Source of the DNA: Amorphochlora amoebiformis
Lineage: Eukaryota > Cercozoa > Chlorarachniophyceae
Length of the DNA stretch: 64,000 nucleotides
Reading direction: 5' to 3'
NCBI GenBank assembly: GCA_054601695.1
Contig: BAAHQB010000038.1
Coordinates: forward strand, 1,027,052-1,091,051
Shown here: piece after piece, positions 1 through 55,234 of the stretch
Layout of the letters: each line of letters begins with the position of its first letter
Position numbering within the stretch: the first letter of the stretch is position 1
Notes under the pieces: model-generated
Database searches by the model: none
The model's input: only the letters and a program-made list of their open reading frames with translations
What the model was told of the DNA's origin: nothing
Program-made: the position numbers and the translations under genes

Positions 1-33
<33 letters not shown>

Positions 34-114
34 TAAATAAAAATATATATATATATATATATTATAATATATAATATATATATATATATACATGTATGTA
101 TATGATTCATATAC

Positions 115-26480
<26,366 letters not shown>

Positions 26481-27265
26481 GGAGAGAAAGGTAAAAGATG
26501 GAATCAAAAAACTAGGTAAGAAAACACAAAGCGAAACAGCAGAAGGAAAATGTTCAACAAAATGGAGGGAACGGCTTACTTCTTGGCATCCTGAGAGAAG
26601 AGGTTCTTCGCCTCGATGACCTCAACGACTTTTAGACGGGAAAAAAAGAATGTTGGAATCTCGCGGGAAACACTAGTGGAAAGGACCCCAAGAGTGTTGA
26701 TTTTGATGGATGCGTATATATGAACATCAAAGCTTGGAGTTATATTTTGACTAGAAGAATATTGAGGTAAAACCGGATAGAAAAGACCCTAAAACCGGCT
26801 ATTTCTATGTACCGTTTCTTGCAGTGCTAATGAACTAAAAAATATATTCATACGTAAAGTAAGGGGGAGAGATGGGAGCACCAAATGTCCAAGGGTTTCT
26901 TTCCAGGGCAGCCATGTCCATGTCAGAAATATTAAGATATAGATATCTATATATCTTATTGGTGATATAAGTATATATTAAATTTAACATGCAACATATT
27001 CCATTCAATGTTGTGAATGCCCGTCAGTGCCCGGGTCTCTTTAATGCAGCGCAATCGGTGTCCCTCGACTGTCCAGGTTTTATTAGGCTAAAATGTCGGC
27101 CCGAAATTAAGAGATTTTCGCGGTCGGATGGGGTTTGCTTTGTGCTCTCTTTGACCTGGTAGCCTCTCCGGGGAGTTGCCCTTGACATCCCTCAACCGCA
27201 TCGAGTGCACCTCTTTCTGTAAAAAATTTCTGGGGAATCTGCTGGCGAGTCCTTGGCGTCTCGGG
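26481..27265. promoter_or_regulatory. Divergent intergenic region between CFAP70-like and MO25-like genes
   Basis: About 785 bp separate the ATG at 26480 (minus) from the ATG at 27266 (plus), so both genes probably share a bidirectional promoter. The stretch is nearly free of (TA)n, unlike almost all other non-coding sequence here. It includes a short AT-rich patch near 26930-26995. I see no clear TATA box at a fixed distance from either gene. The first in-frame ATG of the MO25 frame is at 27176, but the family N-terminus favours 27266. Confidence 0.4.
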
Positions 27266-28291
27266 ATGTTGAGGGGCATATTCCGGAAAAAATCGAACAC
27301 ATCTCTGGACTCTGCAACCTCGACCATCCTTCAGGCCCACAAGAAGCTCTCAGTGAGGACCGCAGACACCAAGGACGTGAAGGAAAAGTCCAAGAAGGCG
27401 GCTATCAAGGCCCTGAGCACAGGGATAGCTGATCTGGCCGCCGCTTTGAGGGATAAGGAGGAGGAGTTAAAGCTGTCGGACTGCCGACTTCTCAAGAAGA
27501 CCTCTTCAGCCTTCGCCGAGATTCTCACGGAGAGTTACCAGCTTCTAGACTTCGAAACACGCAAGTTGTTGATATCAGTGTGTTCCAAGATGCTTCAGGG
27601 AATCGTCTTCATGCAGTACCTAGCCAACCATCCTCGAATCCTATCGTTCTTCGTCGATCAGCTCTCAGCCCCACAGATAGGGGCCAGAAATATTGCTCAG
27701 CGCATGGTCAAGGACATTTGTAGCTATGAGGCCTTACATCAGCAATTCTTCGCTCATGACGGCAAGATATTCTGGGTGATTCTCAGCGGGATGTCGGCAA
27801 AGCCTTTTGATATAATTGCAAGCTCAACGGAGATGGTGATGGAACTCAGCGGGAGCCGAATGTTTCGACTTCATTCGAAGCTCTTGCGAGAGCTACACAA
27901 CATGTTAGAGACCAAGTCGTCTCCGCTTGTGCCCCAATTCTATGCCATTAGTTGCCTCCGTAGCCTTCTTACGAGACGGACGAACCAAAAGCTCATGATT
28001 TCGTACGTCTCTGACTCTTCCAATCTAGTCAGACTTCTGGACTATTCGACCCAACCGAAGAGTGTCACTATTCAAAAAGAACTTTTCAACATTCTCAAGC
28101 TGTTCATCGCTAATCCCGATAAAGGAGAATCTGTGGAGAAGCTCCTTTTGGCGAACAAGAAAGCCCTCTTGGAGCTTGTACAAAAGTCCTCGTCGAGCCC
28201 CAAGAATGCAACATGGATCAGCAACTACTTTACCGCCCCTCGGAAGCTAGAAACCGTAGTAAACGCAAACGCGCCAGCCGAGTCGGCTTGA
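27266..28291 (+). CDS. MO25: MO25/CAB39 family scaffold protein, intronless
   Basis: MO25 (CAB39) is an armadillo/HEAT-like scaffold that, with STRAD, activates LKB1-type kinases and also binds GCK-family kinases. The frame gives 341 residues from ATG 27266, matching the family's usual ~340. The start fits MO25: a short Met-hydrophobic-Phe-Lys-Lys opening (MLRGIFRKKS) followed by a helix. An upstream in-frame ATG at 27176 would add 30 residues. Family-like segments are LLDFETRKLLISVCSKML, FDIIASSTEMVMEL and, near the C-terminus, QKELFNILKLFIANPDKGES, which corresponds to the conserved FHVFKVFVANPNK region. The gene has no introns although its neighbours have dozens, so it could be a retrocopy or simply a gene that escaped intron growth. 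TGA stop; an AATAAA lies 40 nt downstream. Confidence 0.92.
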   Translation: MLRGIFRKKSNTSLDSATSTILQAHKKLSVRTADTKDVKEKSKKAAIKALSTGIADLAAALRDKEEELKLSDCRLLKKTSSAFAEILTESYQLLDFETRKLLISVCSKMLQGIVFMQYLANHPRILSFFVDQLSAPQIGARNIAQRMVKDICSYEALHQQFFAHDGKIFWVILSGMSAKPFDIIASSTEMVMELSGSRMFRLHSKLLRELHNMLETKSSPLVPQFYAISCLRSLLTRRTNQKLMISYVSDSSNLVRLLDYSTQPKSVTIQKELFNILKLFIANPDKGESVEKLLLANKKALLELVQKSSSSPKNATWISNYFTAPRKLETVVNANAPAESA

Positions 28292-28330
28292 TCTTAATTC
28301 CCGTTTGAACTTGAAATATTAATTATGTTC

Positions 28331-28336
28331 AATAAA
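28331..28336 (+). terminator. Probable poly(A) signal of the MO25-like gene
   Basis: AATAAA starts 40 nt after the TGA at 28289-28291, in a short AT-rich trailer. Position and sequence fit a canonical cleavage/polyadenylation signal; no transcript evidence is available. Confidence 0.5.
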
Positions 28337-28496
28337 CGAATTTCAATTTCGTCGCATGATATGTTACCGCCACCATGTAATCTAACCCAGTTACATACAG
28401 CTCACACTATATATAGTATCCAGAGTATAAACTATGCAAGTAGTACTAGTACTATCGTACTTGAGTGGTATGTCCATGATCGAGTGGCTAGCGCTC

Positions 28497-28558
28497 GAAA
28501 TCATTATATCAACAACGTTAAGACTCTAGAGTCTTAACGTTGTTGATATAATGATTTC
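28497..28558. repeat. Perfect 62-bp palindrome (31-bp arms, no loop)
   Basis: The arms run from GAAATCATTATATC at 28497 to the centre ACTCT|AGAGT between 28527 and 28528, then mirror exactly to GATTTC at 28558. Imperfect complementarity continues outward (around GTGGCTAGC and GCTAGTCAC). It lies in unique, non-TA sequence about 200 bp after the MO25-like gene. It could be a hairpin of a small mobile element or a recent inverted duplication; no terminal repeats or target-site duplication are obvious. Confidence 0.9.
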
Positions 28559-28884
28559 ATTGGTTCATGCTAGTCACTACTACTAGTACTATTCAACTAA
28601 ATCATACCACGGTTAACACTCTACTTCTAGACTTAGATAAAAACCTAGAATAGCCATTATAGCTCAAGTTGTAAATTGCCCGGCTAAGACTCAGACGCAG
28701 AAACTAGAGAAACTGGGGATACGTACACCATGATATGAAATTTTGCTTGCCTATCACTGGCCGACACTAGATCCGCAAGCGTACGGTTATCGCACAAGAA
28801 CCAGAGCTAGTAGAATTAAGCCTCGAACGTGGCTCATATGCAATCACTGTAGCCAAACTAGAACGTTCCATCAGTCTTTCTTAG

Positions 28885-29015
28885 CAGCTGCTCCCTCGCC
28901 TGATATCGCCCACCGACTCGCAATTAGTATGGCGAATACAAGAGCTGGGAGTAGAGAACATTGATATTAATTTTGATAATTGGGAAAATGTTACACGTAA
29001 AATTTGGATATCAAG
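28885..29015 (+). CDS. Orphan exon, unrecognised protein
   Basis: A 131-nt island follows a pyrimidine-rich acceptor (TCTTTCTTAG) and ends at a good donor (TCAAG, then GTAATG). It encodes 43 codons plus two bases, including LISPTDSQLVWRIQELG and NIDINFDNWENVTRKIWIS. Composition is clearly coding-like, but no neighbouring exon can be joined with confidence and I do not recognise the family. It could belong to a small nested gene or a decayed mobile element. Confidence 0.45.
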
Positions 29016-29162
29016 GTAATGGATTATTTTATTTATGTGTGTAATAACATTGTGTTCATTAAATATGTGTAAATATAAATAGTAGTTTTCTCTCTCTCTC
29101 TCTCTCTATGTATATATAAATGTACATGTACATATTCACACAATATATGTGTATATATATGT

Positions 29163-29198
<36 letters not shown>

Positions 29199-29210
29199 TT
29201 TTATATATAC

Positions 29211-29242
<32 letters not shown>

Positions 29243-29297
29243 GTATTTAATATTATATATATAGATTATATATGTATATATTATATATATATATATG

Positions 29298-29344
<47 letters not shown>

Positions 29345-29364
29345 ACACAAATACATACAAATAT

Positions 29365-29397
<33 letters not shown>

Positions 29398-29538
29398 ATA
29401 CATGTAAATACAGACACAACATATGTTTGTATAAATGCATATTATATGTATATCTACATAGATATGCATATGTTTATATACACACACATAAATATATATG
29501 TATGTATATATATAACTAACATATATATATATATATAC

Positions 29539-29569
<31 letters not shown>

Positions 29570-29577
29570 TATACATC

Positions 29578-29665
<88 letters not shown>

Positions 29666-29770
29666 CACACATGTACATTCACATACACACATAACATCCC
29701 CACAAACAAAACAACCAAACAAAAACATATACAAATCCATTAAAAACTACAAAAAAAAACTTAATTTTAC
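29016..29770. other. TA- and CA-rich spacer
   Basis: Simple repeats (CT, TA, CA) from 29085 on, ending in A-rich sequence. It separates the orphan exon from the 3' end of the cyclophilin gene. No gene seen. Confidence 0.6.
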
Positions 29771-36942
<7,172 letters not shown>

Positions 36943-37185
36943 CTAAAAAATATTTATTCGATCAGGCTCGTGAAATCGATCTGGAGGGGTGACGGAGAGG
37001 TTGGGTGGGGGGTGAAAAAAGTGATTCGACTGTCGTCACTCACGTCCGCGTCATTTCCGCCGATATTTTCCGGAAAGAATTTAAAATATATCTGAGCGTG
37101 ACATTGGCAAATGTCACATTATAGCGTGACAAGGTAGACTGTCACGCTAACCCTAAATTTACAAATCTGCGAACCTTCGGGGAGC
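36943..37185. promoter_or_regulatory. Divergent region with GCGTGAC inverted motifs
   Basis: Between the cyclophilin-like gene (minus) and the ATG at 37186 (plus) lie several copies of GCGTGACA/TGTCACGC. A 7-bp-stem hairpin TGACATT...AATGTCA spans 37099-37116, and AGCGTGACA (37123-37131) pairs with TGTCACGCT (37140-37148). The same GCGTGAC core occurs in the dispersed element family of this window. A bidirectional promoter or a relic of that element are both possible. The missing 5' exon of the cyclophilin gene should also be here. Confidence 0.45.
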
Positions 37186-37441
37186 ATGTCATGGCTATTT
37201 GGCACAAACAAGCCCGATGATGTCTCCCCCGGCGAGCTTTTAGAATATGATGGCATGGTCTTCCTCCCCCCCCCATCCCTACCATACTCCCTCAAGAATC
37301 TTCTCGAATCCCTTTTGATTTTCGTCGTATATCTCAGCTTTACGGCTTCGGGAAGGCGGCCACCGCCGCTCCGCGGGAAAGGAAGGAAACAGCGGGAAAG
37401 AGTATTGCTAACGGCGCGAGAAAGCTTGGGGAGATGTTGAG
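37186..37441 (+). CDS. Possible N-terminus of an ATAD3-like protein (two exons)
   Basis: ATG at 37186 opens with [16 protein letters not shown]3, a mitochondrial AAA+ ATPase, typically begins MSWLFG-x-NK, so the match is striking but short. A plausible second exon runs 37338-37441 after TATATCTCAG and before GTATTTG; in phase 0 it reads [20 protein letters not shown] and on to ARKLGEML. The donor of exon 1 could be at 37222 (GTCTCC) or 37258 (GTCTTC), both phase 0. No AAA+ domain exons follow in the window, so this may instead be the first part of the gene at 39876-49174, or a broken gene. The single open frame to TGA 37440 is an alternative. Confidence 0.35.
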
Positions 37442-37562
37442 GTATTTGGGAGAATGAGGGGGTGGGGGTAAAACAAATCCAAAAGGGTTCGGATAGGATG
37501 GATTTGACTATCTATGTGGAAATCTGGCTTTTTAGTTTACATATATATTATATAAATGATAC

Positions 37563-37703
<141 letters not shown>

Positions 37704-37909
37704 GTGTGTATGTATATAAATATATATGCTCATAATATATATGTATTATATATATATTATATATATATATATATATATACATATATAATACATATATAAT
37801 ATGAGCATATATATATATATGTATATAACAAATTATATAAATATGTACATGTTATTATAAATATATATTAAAAATACAAAAAAATATAGATAAGTCCATA
37901 TTTATATAC

Positions 37910-37943
<34 letters not shown>

Positions 37944-37976
37944 GTATATATTACATTTGCATATATATATATATAT

Positions 37977-38010
<34 letters not shown>

Positions 38011-38841
38011 CGCGCGCCCGCGCGCGCGCGCGCGCGCGCGCGCGCGCGCGCGCGCACGCGCACACGCGCGCACGCGCGCGCGCGCGCGCGCGCGCGCGCG
38101 CGCGCGCGCGCGCGCGCGCGCGCGCGCGCGCGCGCGCGCGCGCGCGCGCGCGCGCGCGCGCGCCCGCGCGCGCGCGCGCACACACGCGCGCGCGCACGCG
38201 CGCGCGCGCGCGCGCGCGCGCGCGCGCGCGCGGCGCGCGCGCGCGGCGCGCGCGCGCGCGCGCGCGCGCGCGCGCGCGCGCGCGCGCGCGCGCGCGCGCG
38301 CGCGCGCGCGCGCGCGCGCGCGCGCGCGCGCGCGCGCGCGCGCGCGCGCGCGCGCGCGCGCGCGCGCGCGCGCGCGCGCGCGCGCGCGCGCGCGCGCGCG
38401 CGCACGCGCCCGCGCGCGCGCGCGCGCGCGCGCGCGCGCGCGCGCGCGCGCGCGCGCGCGCGCGCGCGCGCGCGCGCGCGCGCGCGCGCGCGCGCGCGCG
38501 CGCGCGCGCGCGTGTGTGTGTTTTTTGTGTGCGCGCGCGCGCGCGCGCGCGCGCGCGCGCGCGCGCGCGCGCGCGCGCGCGCGCGCGCGCGCGCGCGCGC
38601 GCGCGCGCGCGCGGCGCGCGCGCGCGCGCGCGCGCGCGCGCGCGCGCGCGCGCGCGCGCGCGCGCGCGCGCGCGCGCGCGCGCGCGCGCGCGCGCGCGCG
38701 CGCGCGCGCGCGCGCGCGCCCCGCGCGCGCGCGCGCGCGCGCGCGCGCGCGCGCGTGTATGTTTGTGTCTGTGTGTGTTGGCGCGTGCGTGTGCGCGCGC
38801 GGCGCGCGCGCGCGCTTCGCGGGTGCGTGCGTGTGTGTGTG
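38011..38841. repeat. (CG)n microsatellite, ~740 bp nearly uninterrupted plus degenerate tail
   Basis: Alternating CG runs from 38011 to about 38754 with scattered CA, GG and CC breaks and a TTTTTT interruption at 38521-38526; a mixed CG/TG tail reaches 38841, then (TA)n resumes. Four long frames here translate to alternating Ala-Arg and are artefacts. Such a tract favours Z-DNA and would be hypermutable if CpG were methylated. It sits in non-coding sequence between the ATAD3-like start and the next gene's first located exon. Confidence 0.97.
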
Positions 38842-38871
38842 TATATATATATATACATACATACATAGGCA

Positions 38872-38916
<45 letters not shown>

Positions 38917-38917
38917 T

Positions 38918-38971
<54 letters not shown>

Positions 38972-38999
38972 ATATTTATATATGTTTATATATATATAT

Positions 39000-39066
<67 letters not shown>

Positions 39067-39068
39067 AC

Positions 39069-39108
<40 letters not shown>

Positions 39109-39248
39109 CACATAATGTATAAAGCCAGCAAATAGCTCTGGTTCATTAATGCTTTTATGTCCGATATCAGTATACATAATATTACACATAAATGTATGTG
39201 TATATATGTATGTATATGTATGTGTAATATATATATGTATATATAATT

Positions 39249-39364
<116 letters not shown>

Positions 39365-39445
39365 GTGTATATATATACATATATATGTTCATATATATAT
39401 CAATATATATATATATATATACATGTATATATATATATATATATA

Positions 39446-49174
<9,729 letters not shown>

Positions 49175-49312
49175 TATATATATATATATATATTTATAGA
49201 TATATAGATATATAGATATAACTAAAATGTTATTCTTATCATTTTTATTATACGAAACCACGTATAATACAAGTACACACACATATATATATATATTGTA
49301 TATGTATGTATG

Positions 49313-49406
<94 letters not shown>

Positions 49407-49463
49407 GTTTTATATATACACAAATGTTAATACGTATAAATAACATATAAATGTACATACACA

Positions 49464-49494
<31 letters not shown>

Positions 49495-49571
49495 TATTAT
49501 ATATTACATATATATATATATGTGTGTGTGTATATATATATATGTATATATATATGTATGTTAAATGTATG

Positions 49572-49609
<38 letters not shown>

Positions 49610-49759
49610 AATATATATTACATGTATACATATAAAGATATATATATATTATATGTATATTGATTCATGTATATCGGTATACTTTTGCAAATATTCTTGT
49701 CCGTATATAAATAAATATTCATAATATGCAACACACATATGCATATATATATTATTTTT

Positions 49760-49799
<40 letters not shown>

Positions 49800-49951
49800 A
49801 TATATGTATATATAAACATACACGTATATGCAGATACATTACACCTTTCTCTTTCTCTCCCTCTCACCCTCTCTCTCTCTATATATATATATACATACAT
49901 ATATGTATATATTATAAAGGTTTGATACATGTATTTGTAAATGTATGATGT

Positions 49952-50003
<52 letters not shown>
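49175..50003. other. TA-rich intergenic spacer
   Basis: Follows the TAG of the gene ending at 49174. Contains TA tracts, a (CT)n patch at about 49846-49880, and short unique stretches without AG...GT coding islands. Confidence 0.5.
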
Positions 50004-50004
<1 letters not shown>

Positions 50005-50006
50005 AG

Positions 50007-50075
50007 GTTCAACGTATTTCTATATCGTATTTCTATCTCGCAAGGTCCTTCTTAAGATGCTGCATATATATATAC

Positions 50076-50166
<91 letters not shown>

Positions 50167-50237
50167 GTTCAACGTATTTCTATCCCGAAAGATCCTTCTG
50201 AAGATGCTGCAACTAACTCAATTCCTCACACCAGTGG

Positions 50238-50276
<39 letters not shown>

Positions 50277-50390
50277 ATATATGTATGCATATTTTATATA
50301 GATATACGTACAATATATATATATATATATATGTTACAAATAACAAGGATGTTGCAACTAACTGAGTTCCTCACATTAGGGGTAAATCAT
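50007..50390 (+). repeat. Partial copies around exon 50167-50236
   Basis: An acceptor-side copy (AAGGTTCAACGTATTTCTAT to AAGATGCTGC) lies at about 50004-50063 and a donor-side copy (GATGTTGCAACTAACT to CCTCACATTAGGGGTAAAT) at about 50348-50388, with the complete exon between them. Confidence 0.85.
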
Positions 50391-50628
50391 ACATATATAA
50401 TATATATATATATATATAATAAACATATATATGTATATTATATAAATATATATATGTTGATATATATACTTATATTTTTACGAGTATACATACAAATACA
50501 CACATATATATATATATATATATATCATATATATATATATATCATATATATAGTGCTATATATTTATACAGATAAATCTATGTGTATACAAAAACACATA
50601 CAGATATATATATCTTTATATATATCTT

Positions 50629-50722
<94 letters not shown>

Positions 50723-51096
50723 TATGTATCCAAACACATGCTAATTTTCTCCAACTAGTACATTATTATATAATATATACTATATATACATATATATACA
50801 CACATGTTCATATATATTATATGTTTATAAACATATATATATATATATTATATATATATTATATGTACATAAATAAATATATATATCTACATATATATAT
50901 ATATGTGTATATGTATTTATATATATATATATATATAAATGTGTATATTTATGTATATAAATATATTTATTATTCTAGGGTATCCTTCCGCAGCCTGGGG
51001 CTCCCATTGTCATTACGGCGGGGTCATTATACATATATATATATATATATATAGAAATATATATATATATATATATATATCATATATATATATGTA

Positions 51097-51183
<87 letters not shown>

Positions 51184-51325
51184 TATATATATATTATATG
51201 TATATATATATATATAAATATATATATATACTTGTGTAAATATCTATATTAGGGTAAATTCAACAACAGGACCATTACTATTTGTTATATATATATATTA
51301 TATATATAATATATATGTATATATA

Positions 51326-51421
<96 letters not shown>

Positions 51422-51495
51422 AATACGCGAAAACAGAAGGATTTATCATCAAAAAGAAACCGGAAGGGTAATGTATATACTATGTATTATATACA

Positions 51496-51554
<59 letters not shown>

Positions 51555-51712
51555 GTGTATTAGATGTGTTCACCTGTACATATATATGTTCAAATATGTA
51601 ATATATATCTGTATGTATGTAATATAAAAATATATTACTATATATATATGTATATATATATATTATATATATATATATATATAATATACAATATGTATTG
51701 ATTTATATATGC

Positions 51713-51743
<31 letters not shown>

Positions 51744-51856
51744 AGATATGTATTATATTCTTGTATATATATAAACATATTGTTGTATTGATACACAGAT
51801 ATACTGATATACATGCATATTGTGATGATACCACCATATATATATATATATATATT

Positions 51857-51899
<43 letters not shown>

Positions 51900-51983
51900 T
51901 ATTTATAATATACTTGTATATACACAATTTGTTATATTGATGCACAGATATACTGATATACACGTATATTTTATGATCCCACC

Positions 51984-52016
<33 letters not shown>

Positions 52017-52218
52017 AAAATATATTTATATTTATAATATACTTGTATATACACAATTTGTTATATTGATGCACAGATATACTGATATACACGTATATTT
52101 TATGATCCCACCATATATATATATATATATATATTTATATTTATAATATACTTGTATATACACAATTTGTTATATTGATGCACAGATATACTGATATACA
52201 CGTATATTTTATGATCCC

Positions 52219-52264
<46 letters not shown>

Positions 52265-52345
52265 TAATATACTTGTATATACACAATTTGTTATATTGAT
52301 GCACAGATATACTGATATGCACGTATATTGTGATGATACCACCAT

Positions 52346-52402
<57 letters not shown>

Positions 52403-52488
52403 TTACAATATACTTGTATATACACAATTTGTTATATTAATGCACAGATATACTGATATACACGTATATTTTATGATCCCACTAGTTT

Positions 52489-52529
<41 letters not shown>

Positions 52530-52553
52530 TACATACATACAAAAATAAGTTAA

Positions 52554-52584
<31 letters not shown>

Positions 52585-52806
52585 ATATACTCATGTGCAT
52601 ACACATATTATTATATTGATACACATATCCGAAAGGGGAGGTCTTGCATAGATATATGTAAAATGTACTTATATACACGCATATTTTTATCATAATCCCA
52701 CTAGCTTTCTCGTCAAGACGAAATCTGGTGAAATAACCGTAAGGTATCCTCTTGCTCTCTTCTCTCTCTCTCTTCTCTCTCTCTCTCTCTCCCTCTCTCC
52801 TCTCTC

Positions 52807-52837
<31 letters not shown>

Positions 52838-54132
52838 TTGTTTCTGGAGTAGGGCCGATGGATAAGGATAGAAAGAAAAATAAGACAAAGCATCGAGGGC
52901 GAGAGCATAGCTTGAAAGGCGTGATTTTCTGTGTTTTTTTTTTTGTGTGTGTATGTGCGTACATGTCATATAGATAGATATATGTTAGGGTATTGTTATT
53001 CTCTGAGAGAGAAGGAAAAAAGAGAGACCAAATGGAGACGAATTAGTTAACAAAAATAAAAGGAAAAAAAAAAAACCAAAAACAGGGAGAGAAATATCGT
53101 CGAAGGAAGAAAAGGATTTTGAGAGATTTTGAGAGATTTTGAGAGTTTTTGACGAGATTTTGAAATAGGAAAGAGAAAGAGAGAGACATAGGGAAAGAAA
53201 AAAATGGGAATGAAGATCATAAGTAAACATTTAGGGGAGTTAACAATCAGTGAATTTACCGCAAAGGTTGCAGGTTACCACAACAGTTACCGCTACGGTT
53301 ACCGCTACGGTTACCGCTACGGTTACCGCTACGGTTACTGCTACGGTTACCACTAGCGTTACCGCTACGGATACCGCTAGTAGCCATGATGACTTAGCGC
53401 AAACGCTAGCGATAACCGTATTGGCAACCATATAGGGGACATATTGGGGGTTAATGATAAGCGATGTTGCTAGTCTTGAAGCGGTAGTCGTAGCGAAAAC
53501 CGTATTGGTAACATACTGTAGAGCTAAAAATCCAACTAATGCGTGAAACTGTTAGTTGTGTTAGCGGTAACCGTAGCGGTAACCGTAGCGGTAATTGTAT
53601 TGGTACATGTAGCGAGTACGTATTGGTAACGCATTGATACCCAATTTGGTTACCAAATTGGTAACCGGATTGATAACCGTAACGGTAAGCGTGGTTGTAA
53701 TTGTAGCGGTATCCGTAGCGGTAACCGTAGCGGTATCCATAGCGGTAACCGTAGCGGTAACCGTAGCGGTAACCGTAGCGGTAACCGTAGCGGTAACCGT
53801 AGCGGTAACCGTAGCGGTATCCGAAGCGGTAACCGTAGTGGTAACCGTAGTGGTAACCGTAGCGGTAACCGTAGCGGTAACCGGGTAACCGAATTGATAT
53901 GAGTAATATGTCAGTTCTGAGGATGTTAAAGTTAAATTGAGCGAGAAGAGGACGGCTAGGGTGTTGGGGTAAGATATCATATCCAAACAATGTTATTTAT
54001 GAAACTGTGTATCTAAATATATATATATATATATGTATATAATATATTTTTGTATATATGTGTGTACATGTAATATAATATATTGAAATGTGTCATCGGA
54101 TTTGTATTTGTTTCTAACATATGATAATCAAT

Positions 54133-54177
<45 letters not shown>

Positions 54178-54211
54178 ATTATACCGATATATTTAACATA
54201 TATAAATAGAT

Positions 54212-54260
<49 letters not shown>

Positions 54261-54315
54261 GCCGGATACCAAGGAGGTCAAGAACTCGGAAGGTGTACAT
54301 ACACAAGATATTACG

Positions 54316-54359
<44 letters not shown>

Positions 54360-54564
54360 CAATATCATATTATATATATATATGCATATCTAGACATATT
54401 CATATGTATATAATTATATGTACTTTTCCTGTTAGCTTCCCCTATATATAATATTTCTTGTATTTACATATATATATATATATATATATGTACGTATGTA
54501 TGTATGGCATATATACCTAAATAAATACTTGCATACTAAATGTTTTGATGTTTATATATAAATT

Positions 54565-54606
<42 letters not shown>

Positions 54607-54703
54607 ATGCACATTTATACATCGTTACATGTATATATGTATGTATACCATAATTGACATCTATTGCATGGAATAGATGTATTTCTATGCGTATATTTCT
54701 ACA

Positions 54704-54801
<98 letters not shown>

Positions 54802-54859
54802 GATATTTTTATATCTATGTACAAACAGAGATAAATTTAGCTTTATACATACACGTACG

Positions 54860-54904
<45 letters not shown>

Positions 54905-54943
54905 CAGACACTAATATATATATATATATATATACAGACACTA

Positions 54944-54996
<53 letters not shown>

Positions 54997-55140
54997 AGCC
55001 TTAGAAGACGAAGAAGAATGGCCTGAGGGTAATATATTTGCATATATGTATATATCTTACATTAATATTCTATATACATATATATACTCATTCACACGAA
55101 TCAATTACGTAAACGTTGTAATTAATACGTATGTTATATC

Positions 55141-55176
<36 letters not shown>

Positions 55177-55188
55177 GATGTATCGTAA

Positions 55189-55234
<46 letters not shown>

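Larger units (their letters stand above)
28292..28884. other. Unique non-TA intergenic stretch
   Basis: Apart from the poly(A) signal and the palindrome, I see no supported gene. A 73-residue open frame at 28743-28964 overlaps the orphan exon in another frame and has no family features, so it is not called. Short motifs such as TAGTACTAGTACT near 28441 and CTACTAGTACTA near 28580 are partly repeated. Confidence 0.4.

Noticed and set aside
28470-28505. tRNA-like string GAGTGGCTAGCGCTCGAAATC
   Set aside because: Resembles the D-arm and anticodon region of Ser/Leu tRNAs, but no acceptor stem or T-arm (GGTTCGAATCC) can be found around it.
37868-39067. Four long frames of alternating Ala-Arg over the (CG)n tract
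   Set aside because: Direct consequence of the CG dinucleotide repeat; flanked by TA-derived sequence with no start context.
53240-53990. Tyr-Gly and Thr-Val repeat frames over the 12-mer array
   Set aside because: Repeat artefact; same sequence is open in several frames on both strands.
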